The notes beneath the pieces are model-generated. The model was not told the DNA's origin. It saw nothing but the letters and a program-made list of their open reading frames with translations, and searched no databases. Positions 24,571 through 36,599 of a DNA stretch of 64,000 nucleotides are shown here, in pieces. The DNA is from Hedera helix (taxonomy: Eukaryota; Streptophyta; Magnoliopsida; Apiales; Araliaceae). The position numbers and the translations under genes are program-made. The DNA is taken from the NCBI GenBank assembly GCA_947179155.2, contig OX359266.1, positions 44,759,039 through 44,823,038 of the forward strand, read 5' to 3'. How positions within the stretch are numbered: the first letter of the stretch is position 1; every line of letters starts with the position of its first letter.

Positions 24571-24873
24571 ATGGAGGGTTTGTCTCTTTGTAAACACGAT
24601 ATCGATAACAAAGAGAACGTCCCCCCACTATTCTCTTCTTATTCTACCATTAATCAAAACAACCCAAAAGTTTCTTCCACCAAGAGAAAATTGAGGAAGC
24701 CTCTTAGGGATATAACCCACCTCTTCAACACTCAAATCCCACCATCATTTTCACCTCCATTTGCCCCATTCCAGCTCCCATCTCCTGCTTCTTCATTGGA
24801 TCTTCGAAAGAGAAAGGCAGTTGATTCGATGCAAGACACAATCTCCAAGTCATTGAGAAAGAATTTCAGATAG
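24571..24873 (+). CDS. Small KEN-box/D-box protein, putative APC/C substrate or regulator
   Basis: A 100-residue intronless frame. It has a KEN box (KENVPP, 14-19) and, after a basic stretch (KRKLRK, 38-43), the motif RKPLRDITHLF (42-52). This closely resembles the RxxL destruction box of plant mitotic cyclins. A Pro-rich segment (57-73) and a second basic cluster (RKRK, 79-82) follow, either of which could be a nuclear signal. There is no cyclin box or other domain. Having both degrons in so small a protein suggests a cell-cycle protein recognised by Cdc20/Cdh1, such as a securin-like protein or APC/C inhibitor. I cannot assign a named family. A leader of CA-rich sequence and a taaata-type element (about 24499-24510) precede the ATG. 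The DNA at 24225-24410 is more GC-rich than its surroundings, as at an active promoter. Confidence 0.7.
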   Translation: MEGLSLCKHDIDNKENVPPLFSSYSTINQNNPKVSSTKRKLRKPLRDITHLFNTQIPPSFSPPFAPFQLPSPASSLDLRKRKAVDSMQDTISKSLRKNFR

Positions 24874-26505
24874 TTTTGCAATTACTTTATACAGTCAATT
24901 AATTATTCAGCTTCCGAGAGTAATACATTGTTCTTATGAATTAGAATTTTACCATTAGGGCAAAGGAAAAGTTTTATTCAGAGAGAGGAGAAGAGACAAA
25001 AATTGCAAGGCCCGCCCGTATCAATAATTATGACTTTAGCAGTTTAGGTGGAGGGTGAAGGCTGCCTCCTACCAATTCTCAAAGGAGAATAGAAGAAGAA
25101 GAAGAAGAAGAAGAAGGTATGTGCAATTGGGCATTGGAATTGTCACAGACATACATACATTGATGTAATGCTTATAGTTTACAGAGGATAAATAAAATTA
25201 ATCTGAAATAACTTTTTGTGTCTACCTTCTATGTTTCTGATTTGTGATTTTCTTTTTTCTTGCAAAGTTGTAATAAATTGTTCATGACTAAGAGGTTAGG
25301 TTAATCTTTAGCTTAAAAGAAATTAGAATAGAAGCACAACAATGCAGACATTTGTTTCTTTGAAATGCAAGAAGATAACTAATTCAGGACAATCTCCTCA
25401 ACAGTTTACTTTAGTGCAGCTGAAAAATTGGTTAGCAATTCTTCAGCTGCAGTAACATTTCAACTGGAGGTTATCTTTTTTGTTATTATAAATCTAAAAT
25501 ATTAGTTGAGGGACATGTGTCTTTATCATCAAAAACCTTTTTGCTTTTAATGGATGATCAAAGGGAAGATTTACGCGCCCAAAAAAGAGATCCCATATAT
25601 ACCATACAGCCTGAGTATATTTTGAATGATTGGAATGATCGTGCATATCTAAGTGCACAATATATGCATAAGAAGCAGGCAGGGTGACCCTTCAGTACTT
25701 GACAGGGGAAGTTTTTGAGAGCGAGTCTATTCAAAGGTCACCCCCTTTTGGCTTTTCGACCTTACAAGTGGTAAATAAGGCCAAAAGCCACTGCGTAGAC
25801 ATGCACTTGTTGCTCACAAGTACTCCAAAAAGTAATGAACTGAAAGTTAATTTGGTAATAGAAAATTGTATTTTCTTACAGATTATTTCTTGGAACCATA
25901 AGATAGAATAATGAGTCCTAGGTTAATTAATTTTTAATCTCCAAGGCAAGAGTCATTGACATTAACAGCTCATATTTGATTAGATATTGGTTAAATTTCA
26001 CTAGTTATGATGCTGTTTTCATTAGTACTTCAGTCAGAAACTCGGCCTCTTAAATATCAGGAGCCTTTTCGACAGAGGAAAAACTTAACAGAACCATTCC
26101 GAGTCTTGTTTAAGAACAATAAATTAGTTGGGGTAGGATACGCATCAGAGCCTATGCGGTTTAGTACTGGATGACTTGACCTCAAACACCATTAGAGGAC
26201 TGGATTCAAGTGACGTTCTCACTATTTTACATGTAATTTGAGTTTGTTTTCATAATTGCATGAATATTGCACACTAGATCAATATTTGTATGGATATACA
26301 CACACATACATGCATGTGTTTTCTGCACTAATGAAATCTTACGAAACTTCAATGTTTACTTCGAAGAATGATTCGTCATTCATGTGTTGTATGATAAGAT
26401 AATTCAGAGCCAGAACAAGCAAGTTCATATAATAATAGCAATAGGGTTTCTAATTAATCAAGTACTAATTATTATTAATATTTTATATTTTTTTGACTTT
26501 GATCA
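24874..26505. other. 3' region of the KEN/D-box gene and intergenic DNA
   Basis: This presumably begins with the 3' UTR. A GAA microsatellite lies at about 25091-25116. The remaining frames (such as 25684-25911) lack recognisable domains and are unlikely to be genes. Confidence 0.5.
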
Positions 26506-26680
26506 CCTTCAAAGGAGAAATTATTCTGTGCTCCTGGGGCAGGAGCACAGTATGCTCCACCCTCTCACATGAGGGTGGGCCCCACACTGATGTGACCCGT
26601 GTGGAGCCCACCCTCATGTGAGAGGGTGGAGCATACTGTGCTCCTGCCCCAGGAGCACAGAATAATTTTTCCCTTCAAAG
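26506..26680. mobile_element. Hairpin MITE, Mutator-like, copy 1 (157 bp) with 9-bp target duplications
   Basis: The element at 26515-26671 is almost one perfect hairpin: arms of about 66 bp starting gagaaattattctg surround a loop of about 24 bp. Perfect 9-bp target duplications ccttcaaag flank it (26506-26514 and 26672-26680), the size typical of Mutator-like elements. The inner arm is GC-rich and contains a further palindrome (ctcctggggcaggag). It cannot code for a transposase. The near-perfect stem suggests it is young and could give rise to small RNAs if transcribed. Confidence 0.85.
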
Positions 26681-27768
26681 ACTAAATTTTGAGTTCTTTT
26701 ATTAAAATGTGTGTAATACGTACAGTCATAACAAGTTAATTTTTTGGTAGGCCGAAGGATGATAGGCTAATGCAAGTACAGTGCCACGCACCACCTAGGA
26801 ATAAAATTGTTAAATTTTACTTTGGATGGTAAGATATCATTAATTTATATACTGGTCTATTAGTCCGTGCGAGGCACAATCCTTATTTTGTTGTTATTTT
26901 ATAATTTTATTAATAATTTTTATGAATAAAGTGGTTGCAATTTTGTAATTAAATATATAATAAATGAACAATATAATAATTGAAAATTCAAAATAATCTT
27001 GATAAAAATAATAATAATAATTGTTCAAATATATAATAATATTAAAATTTATTTTATATCGAGTGTAAGTTTGTTATATTTTATAAAATTTATGATTAAA
27101 TGTGATTATTATTAGATGCATTAATGAAACTTGATAAACGAATAGACATGAATGTGACATGAATATCGTAACAATGCATTTATCATTAATAATTATAGAA
27201 AATTTAAAAAAATTAGTTAACTAAACATTTAATACTATATACTTAATTCGGTTAGAGAATATGAATTACAACCGAGTTATCTTGATTATTTTTTTAATTA
27301 ATTAAAAAGTTGATTTTAAATTTTATTTTTAAATATAGGTATTGATTCTTCTTCGCATATACAAAATGACCAAAATTTTAATATTATTCGACAATAATTT
27401 AAATAAATTCCAATAGTGTAATGTAAAAATTAATTCTATACAAAACTATTTCATGAGGAGGTAACATTACTCTTTAGAATGAATAGTAGCCACATGAGGG
27501 GTTATAAAGCAGCTAGGGGTGCACATAAAACCGATCAAAATCAAAAAATCGACCAGATCGAATCAAACCGTCACTATTTCAAACCGAAAAATATAAAACC
27601 GAAAAATCGAACACTATAAAACTAAAAAATCGAGACTAGTTTGGTTTGACTTCTCAAAAAATCGAAACCGACTAAACCGACCGAACAATTTAAAATTATA
27701 ATATAATTTATATACTTTTCTAATAAATATTTATTTTATATAATTATATATTTATTATATGCCTTTAT
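26681..27768. other. AT-rich intergenic DNA left of element C
   Basis: No gene is visible. Around 27520-27690 there is a stretch dense in aaccga/atcgaa words that resembles the body of a worn DNA transposon; no ends could be fixed. Confidence 0.45.
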
Positions 27769-30700
27769 TGTGACGAATTTGCAAAACTTCTATCCTAGTG
27801 AGTGAGTTAGGTGATTTTTATTTTTCGGATTTAGAGAACTTCTATTATAATTAGTAGTTATTGAGTTAGTGATCCGGGTCCCCTGAACCTCGGGTTCGGT
27901 GCTTACTATTCACCACTTGACAAACATTGAAAAACTAAAGCTTCAATAACTCGCGAAAAATATACATAATTTCATTACAAAACGTACCTTCAATCCCAGG
28001 TTCCACTAACCTTAATACATCATCATTACCTTATATATATAAAAAAAGTGTACACATATAGTATGAACTAATTACGTCTATTCGTTCATCTTTCCTTTGC
28101 CGTGGTACTCCTTAGATCACTCGGCTTAACTGGAAATAGTTCACGATATAGTAAGGGTGAGCAACTACTTTGCCCAGCAAGTTTAAATAAATAAGAAATG
28201 ATATATCATGGATGAAAAAGATTTATCTTCGAGAGTTTCAACAATAGATAACAATTGTGAAATAACAAGAATCAATGTTCAATAACAGAATGGATTGACT
28301 CTTTACTGCTGAGTGGTCTCAAAGGACCATGAACTGCTACTAAGGTAGAATAGACATACAATGTCTGACTCATTGTTAAAAATAACGGGACACTCGAGGG
28401 GATCAGTCCTCTCATGTCCTATGTATATGCATAACATTTAGATTTCTAGCGCGCATTCGGTTTCCCGACAAATAAAAATCCCCTTTAACTAGGGTTGTTC
28501 TTTCTCAGTCTTACTGTAAGAATCCGCACCAGCCAATGGTTTGGATAAACTTTCATAATATTCAATTAGATGAATTTAAACATGCATTTGTCTAGCCGAA
28601 ACAATTAGCTTAGACATTCTTAAACAGTTCGTAAATTACTGAACTATAACATTTGCAAAGGCACTCTGTGCGAATACAATAACCAATAATGAGGTGGAAT
28701 AATTTTAGATAATTAATCCACTTTAAGTTATGTCAAATAACTACGAGTGTAGAATTTGCTCAACAATAACTTGAATAGCTCAATGTACATAAAGTTGAAG
28801 GAAACTTGCAACAATAAATACAAGTTAGGGTTAAGAAGAACTTGTCTGTTCCGCTGACTACTGCTATTCAACTTAAAAATACTTCCTTTGGGTGACCTAA
28901 TATTCAATAACATTGATCCTCCAATTAGCATAACATATATAGGTTTATTTAACATTAATAACCTTAACATATATGTCTTAAATCATCGATCACTTAATCA
29001 TAACCTTAAAACTCTTAATAATATTATTAATCCCTTAATAATATTTTAACTTACATAACCATCACTTCATTTCTTTATAATATTATTTCCTTTGATAATA
29101 TATAAACACCACATATAATATTACTAATCGTATAATAATATTTTAACCATTTATTATTTCAATAATAAATCACTTAACTCCTCAATATTATTAACCATCT
29201 AATAATCATCTAAATCTCTTTATTATCTTAAACACTTATTAACATTAGTAATAATTAACTAATGTTTTACACTAACCCCAATGATATTAATAATATCTTA
29301 ATCATTTATAAATATTATTAACCATTTAATAATATTTTATCCTCTCAATAATATTATTAATCCTTTAATAATACCCTTATCTTTAGTTAATATTATTAAT
29401 CAATTAATAATATCTCAATCATATGTTAACATTATTAATAATATCTTATTCTTTAAATAATATTATTCATCAAATAATATCTTCAATAACTCATAAATAT
29501 TATTATCCATTTAATAATACTTTACACCCAAAATAATATCATTTAATACTATTTTCTTCTTTCATTAATATTATTAACCATTTAATAATATTCTATTCTC
29601 ATACTAATATTATTAACCATTTAATAATATTTTAATTCTTTAATAATATTATTAATCATTTAATAATATTCTACTCCTTTATTAATATTATTAATCATTT
29701 AATAATATTTTAATCCTTTATTAATATTATTAATCATTTAATAATATTTTATTAACTTACTAATATTATTAACCATTTAATAATATTTTAATCATTCATT
29801 AATATTATTAACTATTTAATAATATTTTAATCCTTTATTAATATTATTAATCATTTAATAATATTTTATTAACTTACTAATATTATTAACCATTTAATAA
29901 TATTTTAATCATTCATTAATATTATTAACTATTTAATAATATTTTAATCATTTATTAATATTATTAATCATTTAATAATATTTTATTAACTTACTAATAT
30001 TATTAACCATTTAATAATATTTTAATCATTCATTAATATTATTAATCATTTAATAATATTTTAATCTCTTATTAATATTATTAACCATTTAATAATATTT
30101 TAACAATCCTCAAATCCTTTAATGATTATTTAAATAATAATCTCTTAATTAATTAAACCCATTTATTATTTAATATTTATTAAATAACAAATGATCATTT
30201 TATTCATTTCATCTCCCTTTAATTATTATTTAACATCCTTTAAATAATAATTAACTAATTATCCTTATTTATTAAAATAATAAATAATTACCTTATTAAC
30301 TTCATCTTTCTTTAATTACCATTTAATATCCTTTAAATAATAATTAATTATAATAATAGCTTTTATTTACTTTATTTATTATTTATTATAAATAATTATT
30401 AAAGTTGGGTCCCAAATTAATTATATTAATTTTTAAGCAATTTTATCAATTTTCGACTTAAAAGACCCGGCCCGACCCGACCCGGATGACCCGACCCGAC
30501 CCGGAACGGAAAACTCACTGGCCGTGAACAGTGACCAAGGGCCCCGACCCTCCTTTTACAAAGGAAACAAGGGCCCCGACCCTCCTCTTGCAGAAACTGC
30601 AGAATTGCCATTTTCTGATTTTTCAACTTTTGCTCATTTGATTAAAACTTGAATAAAATGAAATCTACAAATCCAAATGACCTCAAATTGGTATCGATGG

Positions 30701-32494
30701 ATTCGTATCTTCCTAAAATACAATATTCCATCATTGGATCAAATTTTTGGAAAGGTTTTGGTTATGAAAAATAGCCACAAAGTTGACTATTTGTACATTG
30801 GGTTCTTAAAATGAGCCTCCTTGGTTCAAAAATCATATCTTAACCATAACAACTCGTATGAACATTATACCAACTAGGTTTTGTTCTTAACTTATATATT
30901 TACCATATCAAAGAAGAAAATTTCAAACACAATCTCTAGCTTTCAAAATGAAATGCTATAAATCACAACCCCAACTAGGGTTTATCGGTAAAACTTAATA
31001 TAGACATTTCTTGCATTTTTATGCATACCGCTCATACCAAAACATGATTTAACTATATCAAACCATGAATATACCTATATATCATAGTTTTAGACTTCTA
31101 GATTATCAAAATAACTTTCGATCGGTTAAAAATACTTTTTGACCGATTAAAACATATATAGACCATATAAATTAACTAATGAAGGGTTAGAACACTTTTC
31201 AACCTTCATAGTTCCTTCTATGGAGATCTTCTTCTTGCTAGGCCTCTTCTTCCTTCTTGAGTGAACCATTATCACACTAGCTCACAAGCTCTCTAGCTTT
31301 TTCCTCTCAACTTACAAGTATTTCTCTCTTTAGCTCTCAAATGCTCTCTCTTTTTACACTCTTGAAATCTCTAGCAAATGAACCAACCAACATAATACTT
31401 GTGTGGAGTATCTTATTTATAGCCATCTACTAAACCATCATCAATTCTCCTAATCAACCAATGTTGGTCAAATTAAGGCTAATTGGTGCTTACTATTGCA
31501 TGAATGACTAGGTTGATTGACATTGTGATTGACCTTAGTTGTTCACCTACTATGACAAGGAGTAAATTACAAGCAACTTGGAAAATCAAGCAACCCCAAG
31601 TGGGGCCCCCTAAATCTCAGCAAAATGGGATAAATCCCCCATTTTTGCTTTATTTTTATTACATTTATTATACATATATACACCAATTGATATATATACC
31701 TATATATAATGTTTGACCAACATTTTGACTTCCTATTGGGCTCCACTTTGGACTTAGGTATTAAATAAGTTGGGCTCATTCATTTTATTTGTTTGGGCTC
31801 AATTTATTTATCACATTGGGCTAACATTTAAATAATCTATGTTACATTTAATTAAAACAAGCATTGGGCTAGTTTAATTAATTACATGGATCAATGTTTA
31901 ATTAAATTATATAGGCTACTAGGTTAGTTTATTGGACCTAGTTTAATATATCATTTGGACTTATTATATAATCCAATTAGATTTGCTATTTATAAGTCCA
32001 TTGGACTCCTTAATTAAATTAGCTTACATAACACTATTACTTACAAATTCTTGGGTTTGTTTTCATGAAACCCTAACACATATTAATAAAAGTACTTTGA
32101 CTTGACTAATTTAATTCATTCACTAACCCTTATCATTAAATTGGGTTTATAATATAGTTAACCATACACAAACAATTATTCCCATATTGGATTATCTTAA
32201 ATAATTCACTTGCTTCTTCTTTCTCATTATTCATACAAGTAATTAACTTGTTTACTATAAATCTTCTTAATTGCCATACAAGGCCAACATTCAAGCTTTG
32301 TGATTTCATCACATAAGCTTATCTCGAAATCTTTTTCCTTCTTTAGTTAATTAATTTAATTAACTAATTTAATACCTCTCATCATACAACTTAACACATA
32401 CACACATACTTCATACATCACACCTCATATTTTCTTATGGATATAATTAATAAATAAAAAAAAAATTGGGTTCGTAATTTTCTCGGTCATTACA
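27769..32494 (-). repeat. 3' LTR of element C, with internal minisatellite
   Basis: The right boundary (minus-strand start tgtaatgacc) abuts the polypurine tract at 32495. The left boundary is less sure. tgtgacg at 27769 looks like the LTR terminus, but about 95 bp (27776-27871) are not present in the other LTR before the match resumes at atccgggtccc. At about 4.7 kb it is long for an LTR; a 1.1-kb AT-rich minisatellite accounts for part of that. Confidence 0.7.
29000..30112. repeat. 39-bp hairpin minisatellite inside the LTR of element C
   Basis: Units repeat with a 39-bp period in the best-preserved part (for example starts at 29761, 29800 and 29839). Each unit holds the inverted pair aatattattaa and ttaataatatt separated by four bases, so every unit can fold. 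Towards 29000 the units become irregular. Confidence 0.75.
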
Positions 32495-32513
32495 TTCACC
32501 CCTCCTTATAAGG
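32495..32513 (-). other. Polypurine tract of element C
   Basis: The minus strand reads ccttataaggaggggtgaa directly before the 3' LTR start tgtaatgacc, matching the layout of the other elements in the window. Confidence 0.65.
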
Positions 32514-32566
32514 ATTCTGTCCCCAGAATCACCGTTATAAGATTACTTAAGATTTTCTTATCCTCT

Positions 32567-32570
<4 letters not shown>

Positions 32571-32597
<27 letters not shown>
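32571..32597. repeat. Poly-T tract (27 T)
   Basis: A homopolymer run in the short segment between decayed gag and the 3' LTR of element C. Its exact length may be a sequencing estimate. Confidence 0.8.
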
Positions 32598-32804
32598 CTG
32601 ACTCTTTTCCTCGTATATCCGAATTAATTTTACGGACAAGTTACCCTTCATGTATCTAACACAATCCTTTGATTTAAAAACACTCCCTTTTAATAAAGTA
32701 TTCTACTTTCTTCGAGAAATTCTTTTTATTTAGTGAAATTCTCAGTCAGATAGTCTTCGAATCAAATAATACCTAAACGATTATATTATTGATCGAAAAC
32801 AACT

Positions 32805-33814
32805 GTCATCATGCCTCTTGGCTTTCTTGATATTACTTCTCGCCTTCGGGCAGTCCTTAAACGGATGACCCATTCTTCCACAAATAAAATACTTCCAATT
32901 CTTTCTGGGACCAGGACAGTTTGAAGCACCGTGTCCTTTCCCTCCATATCTATAGCAACTATCTGTCCCTTTTAGACATACTCCTATGCGGTTCTTTCCA
33001 CAACTTTCTATTATTCGTTTGTCTTTTCTTTGACCATTCTCACTATTTTTATGGTTCCTCTTTCGTTTATGAGCGTTACAACCTCTGCTACTTCCTTTAC
33101 CATTTTCTTCTTCACTTTTCTTTCCTCTCCTGATTATATTCTGTCAAATCCTTACCTCCGCCTTCTGCTATGATTGTCTTTCCTATCATTGCTGAAAACG
33201 TGTTAATCAAAAAAAATTGAAACCTTACTGTAGATCCATGTATTTAATTCTTGTTCAAACCTTCTTGTCTTTCGTTCTTCCGTGTCCACTTAATGTGGAG
33301 CAAATCTTGCTAGCTCATTAAACTTGGCGGCATATTCTGCTACCGTTGTACCTCCTTGTTGAGTTCCAAAAATTTCACTTCCAATCTTATCTTTGTACTA
33401 TTTGGAAAATAGTTTTCAAAGAATAATTCTTTACAACGAGTCCACGTAACCATCCTTCTCTTGTTCGGCTTTTGTTAGCTTTCCACCAATAATCAGCCTC
33501 TCCCTTCATTATGAAGGTGTCAATTACTGTCTTCTATTCCTCTGCAACACGTGCAACTTCAAACACCTTCTCCATATTTTCCATCCTTGTCTGAGCTTCG
33601 ATTGGATCTGTCGACCCTCGAAACTCAGGTGGTTCTATTACTTTAACATCCTTAAAATTTGCCACTCGATTTTGTAACTTTCAAATGCTGGATTTCTGCT
33701 TTGTATTGCTTCTGCTACCATATTAGCAAAAGTTTGCATTGGGTCTACCTGACCTCCTTCATTATTAACTGATCCTTCTGCTCTACGGTTTCGGGGTTGT
33801 CTATGCGGCGACAT
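32805..33814 (-). pseudogene. Decayed gag of element C
   Basis: The minus strand starts ATG at 33814 (MSPHRQPRNRR...). It then shows gag-core fragments in shifting frames: EPPEFRGSTDP, then GEADYWWKAN, then ENYFPNS and AEYAAKFNELARF, interrupted by stops. Two zinc-knuckle remnants follow (CYRYGGKGHGASNC, and one ending ICGRMGHPFKDC), each having lost one cysteine to tyrosine. The order is normal for a chromovirus gag, but at least three frame breaks or stops make it non-functional. No protease follows. Confidence 0.8.
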
Positions 33815-36583
33815 TATCTTTTTTTTTTTAAAAATAAAACTTACGTTATGCTCTTATATTCTGTTCCTTATATTCATTCTTATAGCATTTGATATTTAAT
33901 GCTCACATTATCCCTCTAAAGCATATAAACCAATCATCTATATTTATACGCAAACAGTAGTGCCTTAGCACATTACATTCTGAAACTTACATCAATAAAC
34001 GTTCATATCCCATAAAGACCGCAAAAGTCGGGACTTAACATAACCATCTAACCCACATACTCTAAGAGTTGTGTTTTACAAACACATAGTATCCCTTACT
34101 CCTCTTATTCACTTCTTCTTCCTCTTATACAACATATTTTACCTTTCTTACCCCGGAACTTAATAATTCGAATATCGTCTGTTTCTTATGTTTCCTTACA
34201 CGTACTTGATTGTTAAGTAGTGTATCACTATTCTTCTTTCATTTCTCATCATCCAGAAAATTCACTATCATGCTAAACATTGTCATTTATTCCTCATCAT
34301 ATCCTCCATTAATCTTATACCTATCATCATATTCTCGATAATTTCTCATGCTGTTTATCAGCTTCTTCCTTTCTTCCTCTTTCTAAAGTCTCCGTATCTT
34401 TAAAACAAATACTCACACCTTTTCTGATAATGATTCTCTTCAAACCTAATTAACTGTGGTTCCACAAACGTGATTACCCATATCCTTCTTCAAATCATAG
34501 CTTGCTCCTTGATGCAGGACATCACTATAACATAACCTACCAGTAGTATTCAGGAGAATAATACTGGCCACACACAATTCTCAATTCACTGATAACTCTT
34601 AAATCTTTATCTATGACCTTGTTCTAACCTCCATCACAATTTGTTCATCGAACTTACTATACAATATGAGTTCAGGAACTTACCACAATCGCATGGCTTG
34701 AGGAACTTATCCTAGTCAGACCTTAATCGTCCATTCGCTGAGGGGCTCCACCATACAATTATGAGTCACGAACTTACCATACGTGTGAGTTTTAAAAACA
34801 CGCTCCTAACCTCAATATTCTCTACCTATCCGATATACTATGAGAAAAGACTCACCTTCTCACCATATATATTTCGAATAGCGCGACCCAAGATTTCAAT
34901 GATTATCATAATTAGGAAGCTAAGTGGTTGTCAAACCCAACAATCTCCTGCCCATACAAGAAATTGGTCAACTCAGCCACTATATTACCATAGGAAGCTA
35001 AGCGGTTCTAAAACCAAGAACTAATTCCTCGCCCATACAAGGAATCGCACAACTCAGCCATTAATATGAGTCCTCAAATAAAATCTATAACCTCTAATTT
35101 TCTTATTAACTTAGTATGAATTTTCTTAATCCATACTTTAACACATAACTCCTCACAAGTTCATCTTCGTAGATCATTTCACGATCTTATTATTGTTCTT
35201 TCTACTACACAACAATCTTATTATAAGATGTCGTCTATCATTTCTTTGATATTCTCTTTCAGATATTTATTCCTTGTCTCTGGATTTTCTCCAATTTCAT
35301 TGATTCATTCATCAAAAACGTCTACTATTAGACTCGTCAATCGCTCGTACGGAATTATGGTCTAATTCCTTAACTTTCTTCCCTATTGTCTAGAGTATTC
35401 TTTCTTTAGAACTTTCTCTTGACATTATCGTTTGGCATAATACGGTAGTATTATTACCTCTCTATAGATTTTAGGCATATACTTTTAATGCCATCATATA
35501 ATCCATCACTTAAAATTTGTTAACATATTCTTCCTTGGTACGTAGTACCCCATCATTTATACAGTTACACACATTCAAGCATTCTTTTGCTTACTAACTA
35601 TACACACAATTATCAGTCACTTATCTTCAAATCGTTTGCTAGCCTAAACGCTATATATCGATCTTCACATTCAACTTACATTCCATACTATCGTCACCTT
35701 GTCTTTTTATCATTCATTTGCATATTTAATAAATATTTTAATATGCATCACCTTAGTACTTAGTACTATACTTGTTCTCAGCACCATGCTAATTACATAA
35801 TATATCCCGCTTCTTAACTCCAAAATTGGGATTTTTAAAATTTTAGAACTTCTTTCATCATTCTCATAGATAAAATTCAACTTACAGATTAGAAAATCAT
35901 CCGATTTTAATCTTCTAAAATAACTTCCGAAACGTAATTCTTCAAACATATTCTCCAAAGTCAAACTCCCAAAGATATATACTTCCAAAGTTAGACTCCT
36001 CAACATACACTATTATCATTCTTATTTAATTCTTTATCATGCATATCCCTTTCTACAGTCATTCTACTTTTTTTTTTCTCAATCACTTCATCATTATCTG
36101 CTTTTATGATTGACTCCAAAGTCTTCTCATTCTTCTACGATTCATTTAACTCTGCAACCACTTATTTATTTAGCCCATCAGTTCATCTCTATTTACTTCG
36201 AACATCTCTACTATCACCGATCCATATAGATCAATCTTCTCAAGATATCCTCAATGTCCTCGAATCATTCCTTAACATTATTTCCTTCTATTTTACCTTA
36301 GCCACATTTACATCTGGTCATTTCTTCTTATCTATTCTCTATAGATTAAGTATCTCTCAATCCTCATTCTCTTTTCTTCATCAATGCTTAACTCCACCCT
36401 TCGGATCATCTTCCGAATTCTCATACTCTTCCGATCTAATAACAGATCTTTTCTTACATGCACATAACTTTTCTTACTTGATGAATCTCCACAATTCATC
36501 TCCTAAACTCTTTATGAGTTTTCTTGTCTTCTCTACGGTCATAATCCTAAGGTTTTTCCCCACACCTAAGGTTTATAACCTAC
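33815..36583 (-). other. Long leader of element C without recognised coding
   Basis: About 2.8 kb lies between the primer site and gag. The plus strand is pyrimidine-rich. A roughly 78-bp unit is repeated twice (about 34912-35065, with the shared word aggaagctaag). A 161-codon frame on the plus strand (36106-36591, antisense to the element) has no recognised domain and may be a composition effect. Confidence 0.5.
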
Positions 36584-36584
36584 A

Positions 36585-36596
36585 GCTCTGATACCA
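36585..36596 (-). other. Primer binding site of element C (tRNA-iMet type)
   Basis: The minus strand reads tggtatcagagc three bases from the 5' LTR end at 36600, an exact match to the site used by element A. Confidence 0.8.
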
Positions 36597-36599
36597 ACC

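Noticed and set aside
26850..26890. Possible Helitron end (gtccgtgcgaggcac)
   Set aside because: No matching 5' end or clean hairpin-plus-CTRR terminus could be placed.
28728..28970. 80-codon minus frame, repeated at 37460
   Set aside because: It lies in both LTRs of element C and is explained by LTR duplication.
36106..36591. 161-codon plus-strand frame in the element C leader
   Set aside because: Antisense, rich in Ser/Phe/Leu from pyrimidine-rich DNA, no motif; likely a composition effect.
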